From Methanomassiliicoccales archaeon (GTDB lineage: Archaea > Thermoplasmatota > Thermoplasmata > Methanomassiliicoccales > UBA472): DNA of 5,659 bases. Of this stretch, positions 1 through 5,115 are shown piece after piece (the stretch's first letter is position 1; every line of letters begins with the position of its first letter). A program made the translations under genes and the position numbers. The notes under the pieces were generated by a model. The model was not told the DNA's origin, made no database searches, and saw only the letters and a program-made list of their open reading frames with translations. The stretch covers positions 1 to 5,659 of the forward strand of contig JALOTM010000077.1 of assembly GCA_025457905.1 (NCBI GenBank), written 5' to 3'.

Positions 1-429
1 GCGCGCTGGTCCGCGCTGGCGGCCCTGTCCGACAGCAAGATGGTCAAGCAGCGCGGCCACCAGTTCGGGGAGGAGGTCACGCTCCCGGTGGTCTTCGAGG
101 ACTCCGTGGAGAAGCTGGGCAGCACCGCGGAGGTGCTGGCGGCGCTGGAGTCCGTGGGCCTGCAGGAGGACGTGGCCCGGGCCAAGGACAGCAAGAAGGT
201 CCGCCCCGGCAAGGGCAAGATGCGCGGCCGCCGCTACAAGTCGGGGCGCTCGGTGCTCATCGTCGTGGCCGACAAGGAGGCGCCCATCTTCAAGGGCGCC
301 AAGAACCTGGCGGGCGTGGAGATCGTCGCCCCGGAGCAGCTGAACGCGGGAGTTCTGGCACCGGGAGGGGACGCGGGGAGGCTGGCGGTCTTCTCGCAGT
401 CCGCGCTCAAGAAGGTAGGGGAGTGGTGA
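1..429 (+). CDS. rpl4: Large-subunit ribosomal protein uL4, 5' end missing
   Basis: uL4 binds 23S rRNA early in 50S assembly and sends a loop into the wall of the peptide exit tunnel. The frame is open from base 1, so the gene begins upstream; 142 residues are visible against roughly 250 for archaeal uL4, meaning about 110 N-terminal residues lie outside. The visible part matches the archaeal C-terminal half: a KQRGHQF segment, then KVRPGKGKMRGRRYKSG (the basic stretch after the tunnel loop), the nucleotide-fold-like strand SVLIVVADK, the 'KNLAGVEIVAPEQLN' segment, and a GRLAVFSQSALKK ending. The internal ATG at 40 is not the start because homology continues upstream of it. It heads the visible operon and its TGA (427-429) overlaps the start of uL23, which supports translational coupling. 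Identification rests on remembered family motifs. Confidence 0.95.
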   Translation, partial: ARWSALAALSDSKMVKQRGHQFGEEVTLPVVFEDSVEKLGSTAEVLAALESVGLQEDVARAKDSKKVRPGKGKMRGRRYKSGRSVLIVVADKEAPIFKGAKNLAGVEIVAPEQLNAGVLAPGGDAGRLAVFSQSALKKVGEW

Positions 430-722
430 GCTTGTCCAAGCTAGACCTAGACCAGATACTGTTGCACCCGTATGTCACGGAAAAGACCATGAACCACATG
501 ACCGGCACGCCCACCCAGGACTTCAAGGACGGGAACCGGCTGGAGTTCATAGTCAGGCGCGATGCCGGCAAGGCCGAGATCAAGGCCGCCTTCGAGAGGC
601 GGTTCGACGTCAAGGTGGCGCATGTCTGGACCAAGATAGACAAGGAGGGCAAGCACGCGATCATCAAGCTCGCCGAGGGCTACTCTGCCGAGGACGTCGG
701 CATGAGGATCGGAGTGTTCTGA
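423..722 (+). CDS. rpl23: Large-subunit ribosomal protein uL23
   Basis: uL23 sits at the exit of the peptide tunnel beside uL29 and forms part of the docking site for signal recognition particle. The HPYVTEKTM signature (about residues 15-23), the FIVRRDAGKAEIK stretch and the FDVKV segment identify it. There is no ATG near the start: GTG at 423, GTG at 426 and TTG at 432 are all in frame. GTG 426 would give the common 4-nt GTGA overlap with the uL4 stop; AGGT at 413-416 with the G-rich stretch behind it is the only upstream site and serves either GTG. I give the longer form; the true start may be 426. At 98-99 residues it is longer than the usual archaeal 82-86, because of a short extra loop (about residues 27-37) between the VTEKTM helix and the next strand. 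Confidence 0.93.
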   Translation: MVSLSKLDLDQILLHPYVTEKTMNHMTGTPTQDFKDGNRLEFIVRRDAGKAEIKAAFERRFDVKVAHVWTKIDKEGKHAIIKLAEGYSAEDVGMRIGVF

Positions 723-732
723 GGTGGGATGA

Positions 733-1434
733 ATGGGAAAACAACTCAGACAGCAGAGGCGCGGGCGCGGAGGCCCGGTGTACAGGTCGCCCAGCCACAG
801 GCACATGGGCGCCGTGAAGCACCCTGAGGGCGCCAACATCACCGGCAAGATCCTGGACATCGTGCACGCTCCCGGCCGCCTCGGGCCCCTGGCCCAGGTG
901 GAGTTCGGAGGGAAGGTGCAGAACGTCATCGCCGCCGAGGGCATGACGGTCGGGCAGGAGATCATGGTGGGCAGCAGCGCCCCCCTGCTCTCCGGTAACG
1001 TGATTCCATTGGCGGCTCTCCCGGAGGGGACCTTGGTGCACAACATCGAGGCCCGGCCCGGCGACGGCGGCAAGTTCGTGAGGACCTCCGGCGGGGCGGC
1101 CACCCTGGTCAGCCGCGGCGAGAAGGTCATCGTGCTCATGCCCAGCGGCGAGTTCAAGAGCTTCGACCCCCGCTGCCGCGCGTCCATCGGGACGGTGGCC
1201 GGCGGAGGGCACACGGAGAAGCCCTTCGGGAAGGCAGGCAACAAGTTCCACGCCTACCGCTCCAGGAGCAAGGCGTACTTCAAGGTGAAAGGTGTCGCGA
1301 TGAACGCGGTCAACCACCCCCACGGCGGCGGCGGGCACCCCCATGTTGGCAAGCCCAGCACGGTGGGCCGCAACGCCCCGCCAGGAAGGAAGGTAGGCCG
1401 GCTCTCACCGCAGAGAAAGAAGAAGGAGAAGTGA
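733..1434 (+). CDS. rpl2: Large-subunit ribosomal protein uL2
   Basis: uL2 binds domain IV of 23S rRNA at the subunit interface and is needed for subunit association and peptidyl-transferase activity. It is 233 residues, close to the archaeal norm of about 240. The N-terminus (GKQLRQQRRGRGGPVYRSPSHRH) is the archaeal/eukaryotic form; the middle carries the OB and SH3-like folds with ALPEGT and GGAATLVSR; the C-terminal signature NHPHGGGGHPHVGKP (residues 194-208) holds the histidine (H195) equivalent to E. coli H229, followed by NAPPGRKVG. The ATG at 733 has AGGTGG (722-727) five bases upstream, abutting the uL23 stop. Residue 194 is Asn where many families have Asp or Glu. The TGA at 1432-1434 lies inside the ribosome-binding site of uS19. 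Confidence 0.97.
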   Translation: MGKQLRQQRRGRGGPVYRSPSHRHMGAVKHPEGANITGKILDIVHAPGRLGPLAQVEFGGKVQNVIAAEGMTVGQEIMVGSSAPLLSGNVIPLAALPEGTLVHNIEARPGDGGKFVRTSGGAATLVSRGEKVIVLMPSGEFKSFDPRCRASIGTVAGGGHTEKPFGKAGNKFHAYRSRSKAYFKVKGVAMNAVNHPHGGGGHPHVGKPSTVGRNAPPGRKVGRLSPQRKKKEK

Positions 1435-1436
1435 TC
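1430..1436 (+). promoter_or_regulatory. Ribosome-binding site of uS19, fused with the uL2 stop
   Basis: AGTGATC is complementary to the GATCACCTCC-type 3' end of archaeal 16S rRNA. The GTGA core ends at 1434 and the uS19 ATG follows at 1440. The TGA at 1432-1434 is also the uL2 stop, so a ribosome terminating on uL2 sits on the site that loads uS19. This placement is why ATG 1440 is preferred over GTG 1431. Confidence 0.6.
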
Positions 1437-1439
1437 CTG

Positions 1440-1904
1440 ATGGCTGAGGAGAAACCGCTCACGGGGACCAAGGCCTCGAGGAGGAAGCAGAGGAAGAAGA
1501 AGGGAGCGATCCAGGCGAAGCGCAAGAAGGAGTTCACCTACCGCGGCTTCACCATGGACGAGCTCCTGGAGATGCCGTTCGACGAGGTCCTCGGGCTCAT
1601 GCCGTCGAGGGTCCGCCGCACCTTCAACCGCGGCCTCAACGAGGAGCAGAAGGTCACCTTCGACAAGATCGCCTCGGGCGAGGTGGAGGTCGTGCGCACG
1701 CATCGCCGCGACATCCCCGTCGTGCCGGCGTTCGTGGGCAAGAAGGTCGCAATATACAACGGGAAGGAGTTCAAGGAAGTCGAGATCAAGCCCGAGATGA
1801 TCGGGCACTATCTGGGCGAGTTCGCCATGACCCGCAGGTCGGTCATGCACAGCGGGCCGGGCGTCGGTGCCACCAGGTCCTCGAAGTTCCTGCCGCTGAA
1901 GTGA
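1440..1904 (+). CDS. rps19: Small-subunit ribosomal protein uS19
   Basis: uS19 is a 30S head protein next to the A-site finger contact and the uS13 partner. At 154 residues it has the archaeal N-terminal extension, very basic at first (about residues 12-30), then FTYRGFTMDELLEMP. The conserved core is RDIPVVPAFVGKKVAIYNGK (from about residue 90), then GHYLGEFAMTRR and the C-terminal HSGPGVGATRSSKF (from residue 137), which is diagnostic. A GTG at 1431 is in frame and would add three residues, but I prefer ATG 1440: it has AGTGATC (1430-1436), a good match to the 16S 3' end with GTGA five bases from the ATG, whereas GTG 1431 has GGAG only two bases away. It lies 5 nt after the uL2 stop. Confidence 0.95.
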   Translation: MAEEKPLTGTKASRRKQRKKKGAIQAKRKKEFTYRGFTMDELLEMPFDEVLGLMPSRVRRTFNRGLNEEQKVTFDKIASGEVEVVRTHRRDIPVVPAFVGKKVAIYNGKEFKEVEIKPEMIGHYLGEFAMTRRSVMHSGPGVGATRSSKFLPLK

Positions 1905-1913
1905 GGTGAAGAA

Positions 1914-2360
1914 ATGGCAGGATACACACAGCAGACGGACCCGGACACCACCGCCCGGGCCATCGGCAAGGAGATGCCCATCTCCCCCAAGGACTCCAGG
2001 GAGATATGCCGCATGATCCGCGGGAAGAACGTCACCGTGGCCATCTCCATGCTGGAGGAGGTCGAGGCCCTGAAGCGGCCGGTGCAGATGAGCCGGTACA
2101 AGATGGGCATCGCCCACAAGAAGGGAGTGGGCCCCGGGCGCTACCCGAAGAAAGCCGCCAAGGCCATCCGGCAGGTGCTGGAGCACGCCAAGGCCAACGC
2201 CGAGTACAAGGGCCTGGACGCGGACAACATGCGCGTGCGGGTGGTCGCCGCCCATCTGGGCCGGACCATACCCGGGTACATGCCCCGCGCCTACGGCCGC
2301 AGCAGCCCCTGGGACCAGCAGACGGTGAACATCGAGGTAATTCTTGAGGAGGTCGAGTGA
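1914..2360 (+). CDS. rpl22: Large-subunit ribosomal protein uL22
   Basis: uL22 contacts all six 23S rRNA domains, and its beta hairpin lines the exit tunnel near the constriction. It is 148 residues, the usual archaeal length of about 150. The start (AGYTQQTDPDTTARAIGKE) and SPKDSREICRMIRGK give the archaeal N-terminal region; KMGIAHKKGVGPGRYPKKAA is the typical archaeal linker; the hairpin and C-terminus are AAHLGRTIPGYMPRAYGRSS (residues 112-131) and VNIEVILEE. The ATG at 1914 has AGGTGA at 1904-1909, written as TGAGGTGA so that the site starts on the last base of the uS19 stop. The 3' end carries the GGAGGT site that serves uS3. Confidence 0.96.
   Translation: MAGYTQQTDPDTTARAIGKEMPISPKDSREICRMIRGKNVTVAISMLEEVEALKRPVQMSRYKMGIAHKKGVGPGRYPKKAAKAIRQVLEHAKANAEYKGLDADNMRVRVVAAHLGRTIPGYMPRAYGRSSPWDQQTVNIEVILEEVE
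2348..2353 (+). promoter_or_regulatory. Ribosome-binding site deciding the uS3 start
   Basis: GGAGGT lies within the last codons of uL22, eight bases upstream of TTG 2362. It is the strongest site near the uS3 gene and excludes TTG 2344 as a start, because that codon lies upstream of the site. It is the only way to place a well-spaced start at the beginning of the conserved uS3 homology. Confidence 0.6.
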
Positions 2361-2361
2361 A

Positions 2362-3111
2362 TTGGCCAATGAGAGGAAGTTCGTGACGGAGAACATTCGC
2401 CGGGTGCTGCTCAAGGAGTACCTGATGAAGGCCGTGGACCGGGCCGGCTTCGGAGGCGTGGAGGTGCAGCGCACCCCCATGGGCACCAGGGTCACGCTCA
2501 TAACCGAGCGCCCGGGCATCGTGATCGGGCGCCGCGGCGCGGCCATCAAGACGCTCACCACCACCATCGAGAAGGACTTCAAGTTCGACAACCCCCAGGT
2601 GGAGGTGCAGGAGGTCGACAACCCCAACCTCAACGCCCAGATCATGGCCGAGAAGCTGGCCTTCGCGCTGGAGCGAGGATGGCACTTCCGGCGGGCTGGG
2701 CACTCCACCGTGCGCCGCGTGATGGACTCCGGCGCCAGGGGATGCCACGTGGTCATCGCCGGCAAGCTGACCGGGGAGCGCCACCGCACCGAGAAGTTCA
2801 AGGAGGGCTACATCAAGTTCTGCGGCGAGCCCAAGCTCAAGTTCGTGCGCCAGGGATTCGCCGTGGCCAAGCTCAAGCCGGGCGTGATCGGCGTCAAGGT
2901 GGAGATAATGGCACCGGACGCGCGCCTCCCGGACGAGACCGACGTGGTCTCCGCCGAGGACGCGGTCAAGATCATGCCGGAGATGGTGGACAAGATCATG
3001 CCCAAGGAGGAGAGCGCCCTGGCGGACGCGGTGCGCGTGGACGCCGAGGCCGAGCCCGCCCCCGAGGGCGCAGAAGAGCCTAAGGCCGAGGAGAAGAAGG
3101 AGGCGAGCTGA
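2362..3111 (+). CDS. rps3: Small-subunit ribosomal protein uS3
   Basis: uS3 lies at the mRNA entry channel of the 30S head and helps unwind and hold mRNA. The start is a TTG at 2362, giving MANERKFVTENIRRVLLKEYL, the conserved archaeal N-terminus; the frame stays open to 2344 but those residues (RRSSE) have no family counterpart. A type 2 KH domain has its GxxG loop as GRRG at residues 56-59 in IVIGRRGAAIKTL. The C-terminal domain shows DSGARGCHVVIAGKLTGERH, then KFKEGYIKFCGEP. The protein is 249 residues; the last 45 or so (from EESALADAV) are a low-complexity Glu/Ala/Pro/Lys tail, common in high-GC archaea and probably disordered. The TGA at 3109-3111 shares its A with the uL29 ATG. Confidence 0.95.
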   Translation: MANERKFVTENIRRVLLKEYLMKAVDRAGFGGVEVQRTPMGTRVTLITERPGIVIGRRGAAIKTLTTTIEKDFKFDNPQVEVQEVDNPNLNAQIMAEKLAFALERGWHFRRAGHSTVRRVMDSGARGCHVVIAGKLTGERHRTEKFKEGYIKFCGEPKLKFVRQGFAVAKLKPGVIGVKVEIMAPDARLPDETDVVSAEDAVKIMPEMVDKIMPKEESALADAVRVDAEAEPAPEGAEEPKAEEKKEAS

Positions 3112-3311
3112 TGGCGCTTCTCAGGAACAAGGAGATAAGGGCCATGTCCACCGAGGACAGGGCCAAGAGGCTGCGCGAGCTCCGTGACGAGCTCATGCAT
3201 GAGCGTGGGACCGCGGCGATGGGCGGGGCGCCCGCCAATCCAGGCAGGATCAGGGCCATCAGGACCAACATCGCCCGCATACTGACCGTCCAAAGGGAGG
3301 AGAAGAAGTAA
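3111..3311 (+). CDS. rpl29: Large-subunit ribosomal protein uL29
   Basis: uL29 is a small helical-hairpin protein that binds beside uL23 at the tunnel exit. Its 66 residues match the family length. The helical pattern fits: N-terminal LRNKEIRAMSTEDRAKRLRELRDELMHER, then a Gly/Ala/Pro-rich archaeal turn (GTAAMGGAPANPG), then the second helix RIRAIRTNIARILTVQREEKK. The ATG at 3111 overlaps the uS3 stop by one base, with GGAGG at 3099-3103 seven bases upstream. Its own stop is TAA (3309-3311), the only non-TGA stop in the operon segment, again overlapping the next ATG by one base (TAATG). Translation is very likely coupled on both sides. Confidence 0.95.
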   Translation: MALLRNKEIRAMSTEDRAKRLRELRDELMHERGTAAMGGAPANPGRIRAIRTNIARILTVQREEKK

Positions 3312-3610
3312 TGGCAGAGATTTGCTCCACGTGTGGACTGCCCAAGGAGCTGTGCATGTGCGAGGAGATCGCACGTGAGCAGCAGACGGTGAAGATAAGC
3401 ACCGACTCGCGACGCTACGGCAAGGTGGTGACGATCGTCGAGGGCTTCGACCCCAACGACATCGACATCGACGACCTGGCGCGCAAGCTGAAGACCAAGT
3501 GCGCCGCCGGCGGGACCGCCAAGGACGGCAAGATCGAGCTCCAGGGCGAGCACAAGAAGAAGGTGCAGAAGGCCTTGGAGGACATGGGCTTCAAGACTGA
3601 GGTCAGATGA
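3311..3610 (+). CDS. sui1: Translation initiation factor aIF1 (SUI1/eIF1 family)
   Basis: aIF1 binds the small subunit near the P site and helps start-codon selection by destabilising wrong initiator pairings. The 99 residues match archaeal aIF1. The N-terminus has a zinc-knuckle pattern of four cysteines, C5-x2-C8-x6-C15-x-C17 (EICSTCGLPKELCMCEE), as in methanogen homologues. The SUI1 fold follows: VVTIVEGFD (about 39-47), LARKLKTKCAAGGTAKDGK with the GGT loop at 67-69, then IELQGEHKKKV and an alpha helix to the end. Many relatives have CGGT where this has AGGT (A66). The start overlaps the uL29 stop by one base; GGGAGG at 3295-3300 is ten bases upstream. Its place between uL29 and rnp1 is conserved in euryarchaea. 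Bacterial YciH belongs to the same family. Confidence 0.94.
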   Translation: MAEICSTCGLPKELCMCEEIAREQQTVKISTDSRRYGKVVTIVEGFDPNDIDIDDLARKLKTKCAAGGTAKDGKIELQGEHKKKVQKALEDMGFKTEVR

Positions 3611-3617
3611 GGAGCGA

Positions 3618-3881
3618 ATGAGGAAGAGGGATTTCATGAGGCTGGAGTTCATCGGCTTGGAGGTTGAGGTCATCGAGTCCCGCCACCCCGGGTACAGGAA
3701 CGTGCACGGGAGGGTGGTGGACGAGACCAAGAACACCCTGACCATCGCCACCGAGAGGAAGGAGGTCGTGGTCCCCAAGCGCTCGAACACTTTCCAGTTC
3801 ACATGCGGGAGCGAGAGGATACCCGTGCAGGGCACGGAGATCCAGCACCGACCCGAGGATCGGATCAAGAAGATCAGGTGA
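3618..3881 (+). CDS. rnp1: RNase P protein component 1 (Rpp29/Pop4 homologue)
   Basis: Rpp29 pairs with Rpp21 and binds the specificity side of archaeal RNase P RNA, which removes 5' leaders from pre-tRNA. The 87 residues are near the family length of 90-100. Visible family features are FIGLEVEVIESRHPGY (residues 11-26), the GRVVDETKNTLTI strand pair of the Sm-like barrel (31-43), VVPKRSNTFQF, and the C-terminal RPEDRIKKIR. I use ATG 3618, with GAGGAG at 3609-3614 only three bases away. An in-frame ATG at 3636 has GAGG-rich sequence six bases upstream and would drop six residues; relatives usually carry a few residues before the 'R-x-E-x-IGL' segment, so both starts are possible. It lies 7 nt after aIF1; the stop is merged with the uS17 binding site. 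Confidence 0.92.
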   Translation: MRKRDFMRLEFIGLEVEVIESRHPGYRNVHGRVVDETKNTLTIATERKEVVVPKRSNTFQFTCGSERIPVQGTEIQHRPEDRIKKIR

Positions 3882-3885
3882 TGTT

Positions 3886-4215
3886 ATGGAGAACAAGGCC
3901 AGAGACATAGGTATCGATGTCAAGGCTCCGGCGACCGCGTGCCAGGACAAGCACTGCCCCTTCCACGGCAGCTTGTCGGTCCGCGGCCAGCTCATCGACG
4001 GCAAGGTCGTCTCCGAGAAGATGACCAACACCGCGGTGGTGGAGCGCAACTTCCTGAAGTATGACACGAAGTACGAGAGGTACGTGAAGAAGACCTCTAG
4101 GTACTCCGCGCACTGCCCGCCCTGCCTGCAGGTCAAGGAGGGGGACGAGGTGCGCATGATGGAGTGCCGCCCGTTGAGCAAGACGGTGTCCTTCGTGATA
4201 GTCGAGAAGAGGTGA
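3886..4215 (+). CDS. rps17: Small-subunit ribosomal protein uS17
   Basis: uS17 is a primary 16S rRNA-binding OB-fold protein of the 30S body, important for early assembly. The 109 residues and order of motifs are archaeal: RDIGIDVKAP (6-15), DKHCPFHGSLSVRG (21-34), KVVSEKMTNTAVVER (40-54), KYERYVKKTSRYSAHCPPC (62-80), KEGDEV and the closing ECRPLSKTVSFVIVE (93-107). It has five cysteines (C19, C24, C77, C80, C94). The C77-x2-C80 pair arises because a residue that is not cysteine in the relatives I recall (patterns such as HNPPC or HAPEC) is cysteine here. The ATG at 3886 has AGGTGA at 3876-3881, whose TGA is the rnp1 stop. Confidence 0.96.
   Translation: MENKARDIGIDVKAPATACQDKHCPFHGSLSVRGQLIDGKVVSEKMTNTAVVERNFLKYDTKYERYVKKTSRYSAHCPPCLQVKEGDEVRMMECRPLSKTVSFVIVEKR
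4210..4215 (+). promoter_or_regulatory. Ribosome-binding site of uL14, fused with the uS17 stop
   Basis: AGGTGA ends in the uS17 stop TGA (4213-4215) and lies five bases upstream of ATG 4221. It decides the uL14 start against in-frame upstream codons such as the one at 4164, which would put 19 residues of uS17 antiframe on uL14. The same arrangement occurs at 3876-3881 before uS17. Confidence 0.6.
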
Positions 4216-4220
4216 GCGAG

Positions 4221-4619
4221 ATGAAGGGACTAGCGGGAAAACAGACCCGAGGCATCATGACCGGCACCGTGCTGGACGTGATCGACAACAGCGGTGCCAA
4301 GACCATATCTGTCATCGCAGTTCCTGGATACCATGGCGTTAACCGGAGGCAGCCCTCCGCGGCCGTCGGCGACATCATCGTCGCCTCGGTCAAGAAGGGC
4401 AACCCCGAGATGAGGCGCCAGGTGGTATACGCCGTCATCGTCAGGCAGAGGAGGCCCTTCCGCCGGCCGGACGGCACCATGGTCATATTCGAGGACAACG
4501 CCGCCGTGATCACCACGGAAGAGGGCGAAACCAAGGGAACGGACATAAAGGGACCCGTGGCCAGGGAGGCCGCGGAGAGGTGGCCGCGCATCGCCGCCAC
4601 CGCGTCCATGATCGTGTGA
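4221..4619 (+). CDS. rpl14: Large-subunit ribosomal protein uL14
   Basis: uL14 lies at the 50S interface, takes part in a bridge to 16S rRNA, and in archaea/eukaryotes is near the site where factors such as aIF6 dock. From ATG 4221 the product is 132 residues, exactly the usual archaeal length. Motifs in order: TRGIMTGTVLDVIDNSGAK (9-27), NRRQPSAAVGDIIVASVKKG, VVYAVIVRQRRPFRRPDG, IFEDNAAVITTEEGETKGT, IKGPVAREAAERWPRIA. The frame is open upstream into uS17 but nothing there resembles the family. The operon continues with uL24 11 nt downstream, through TGAGGTGA at 4617-4624. Confidence 0.96.
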   Translation: MKGLAGKQTRGIMTGTVLDVIDNSGAKTISVIAVPGYHGVNRRQPSAAVGDIIVASVKKGNPEMRRQVVYAVIVRQRRPFRRPDGTMVIFEDNAAVITTEEGETKGTDIKGPVAREAAERWPRIAATASMIV

Positions 4620-4630
4620 GGTGAGAGGAA

Positions 4631-5005
4631 ATGGTTAGCAAGCAAGCGAGGAAGCAGCGCAAGGCGCAGGCCAATGCGCCCACGCATGTCCGCCGCAAGA
4701 TGGTGGCCTCCCACCTCAGCGAGGACCTGAAGAAGCAGTACGGCGCCCGGTCCGCAATGGTCGTCGCGGGAGACACCGTCAAGGTGCTGCGCGGTGACGA
4801 GAAGGTGAAGGGCGTGGAGGGCAAGGTGACCAAGGTGGACACCAAGTCCGGGAAGGTCGTGGTGGAGGGTGTGACCATCGCCAAGGCCGACGGGACCCTG
4901 AAGGCCCGCCCGGTCCACGCCTCCAACCTGATCATAACCAAATTGGACCTCACTGACCCCTGGCGAAAGGGGAGGCTCGAGGGACGCAAGGAGGAGTCGG
5001 CATGA
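4631..5005 (+). CDS. rpl24: Large-subunit ribosomal protein uL24
   Basis: uL24 is an assembly-initiating protein of the 50S subunit that sits by the tunnel exit. The 124 residues match archaeal uL24. A basic N-terminal helix (SKQARKQRKAQANAP) is followed by HVRRKMVASHLSEDLKKQYGARS (19-41), the archaeal/eukaryotic signature before the KOW motif; the KOW segment spans about residues 44-73 (VVAGDTVKVLRGD, then GVEGKVTKVD); then VHASNLIITKLDLTDPWRK. The ATG at 4631 has AGGTGA at 4619-4624. Its TGA (5003-5005) overlaps the eS4 ATG in an ATGA arrangement. This is the last complete gene before the composition change; nothing inside it looks foreign. Confidence 0.96.
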   Translation: MVSKQARKQRKAQANAPTHVRRKMVASHLSEDLKKQYGARSAMVVAGDTVKVLRGDEKVKGVEGKVTKVDTKSGKVVVEGVTIAKADGTLKARPVHASNLIITKLDLTDPWRKGRLEGRKEESA

Positions 5006-5115
5006 CCAAGGACATGAAGAGGATAACGGCCCCGCGCTCCTGGCCGGTGCCGAGGAAGACAAACTACTGGATAGCCAAGCCTTCGTGCAACCGCCGTATA
5101 CAGAACTGGCATTGA
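5002..5115 (+). pseudogene. rps4e: Ribosomal protein eS4, 5' fragment cut at the junction
   Basis: eS4 is a 30S protein found only in archaea and eukaryotes, normally about 235-245 residues and placed right after uL24. The start is clear: ATG 5002 overlaps the uL24 stop and has GGAGG (4990-4994) seven bases upstream. Residues 1-28 (MTKDMKRITAPRSWPVPRKT, then NYWIAKPS) match the conserved N-terminus. The next residues should be of the type PGPHP; instead the frame reads CNRRIQNWH and stops at TGA 5113-5115. Homology therefore ends at about base 5085. The remainder (S4 RNA-binding, eS4 central and KOW regions) is absent. As a loss of an essential gene this is implausible; as an assembly break it is ordinary. 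The last nine codons are read from the foreign segment. Confidence 0.88.
5065..5085. other. Junction between archaeal operon and unrelated DNA (probable misassembly)
   Basis: Bases 5065-5085 make sense in two genes at once. On the + strand they encode residues 22-28 of eS4 (end of NYWIAKPS); on the minus strand they encode the RRLGYPV segment of a transglutaminase-like protein. Left of 5065 the minus-strand frame loses its family pattern (reads VCLPRH); right of 5085 the eS4 frame loses its pattern (reads CNRR). GC falls from about 65-70% to about 50%. A shared word of about 21 bases joining two broken genes is the expected product of a k-mer graph misjoin. The limits are set by protein similarity and could be off by several bases. 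Confidence 0.8.

Noticed and set aside
447..1344. Long minus-strand reading frames opposite uL23 and uL2
   Set aside because: They are antisense to two certain ribosomal genes, are rich in Arg/Pro/Ala/Leu/His as expected for antisense high-GC codons, and show no family motif or ribosome-binding site.
1254..2801. A 515-residue minus-strand frame across four ribosomal genes
   Set aside because: It spans uL2, uS19, uL22 and uS3 in antisense with low-complexity composition. Long open antisense frames are common in GC-rich DNA with strong third-position bias.
3191..3204. Perfect 14-base palindrome gctcatgcatgagc
   Set aside because: It lies inside the uL29 helix codons (ELMHER), is not repeated elsewhere that I could see, and has no loop or U-tract. 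Chance within coding sequence is the simplest reading.
1..5005. Internal promoters, terminators, CRISPR repeats or RNA genes in the operon
   Set aside because: Gaps between genes are at most 11 bases, and I saw no TATA/BRE-like AT-rich stretch, T-tract, direct-repeat array or tRNA-like segment.
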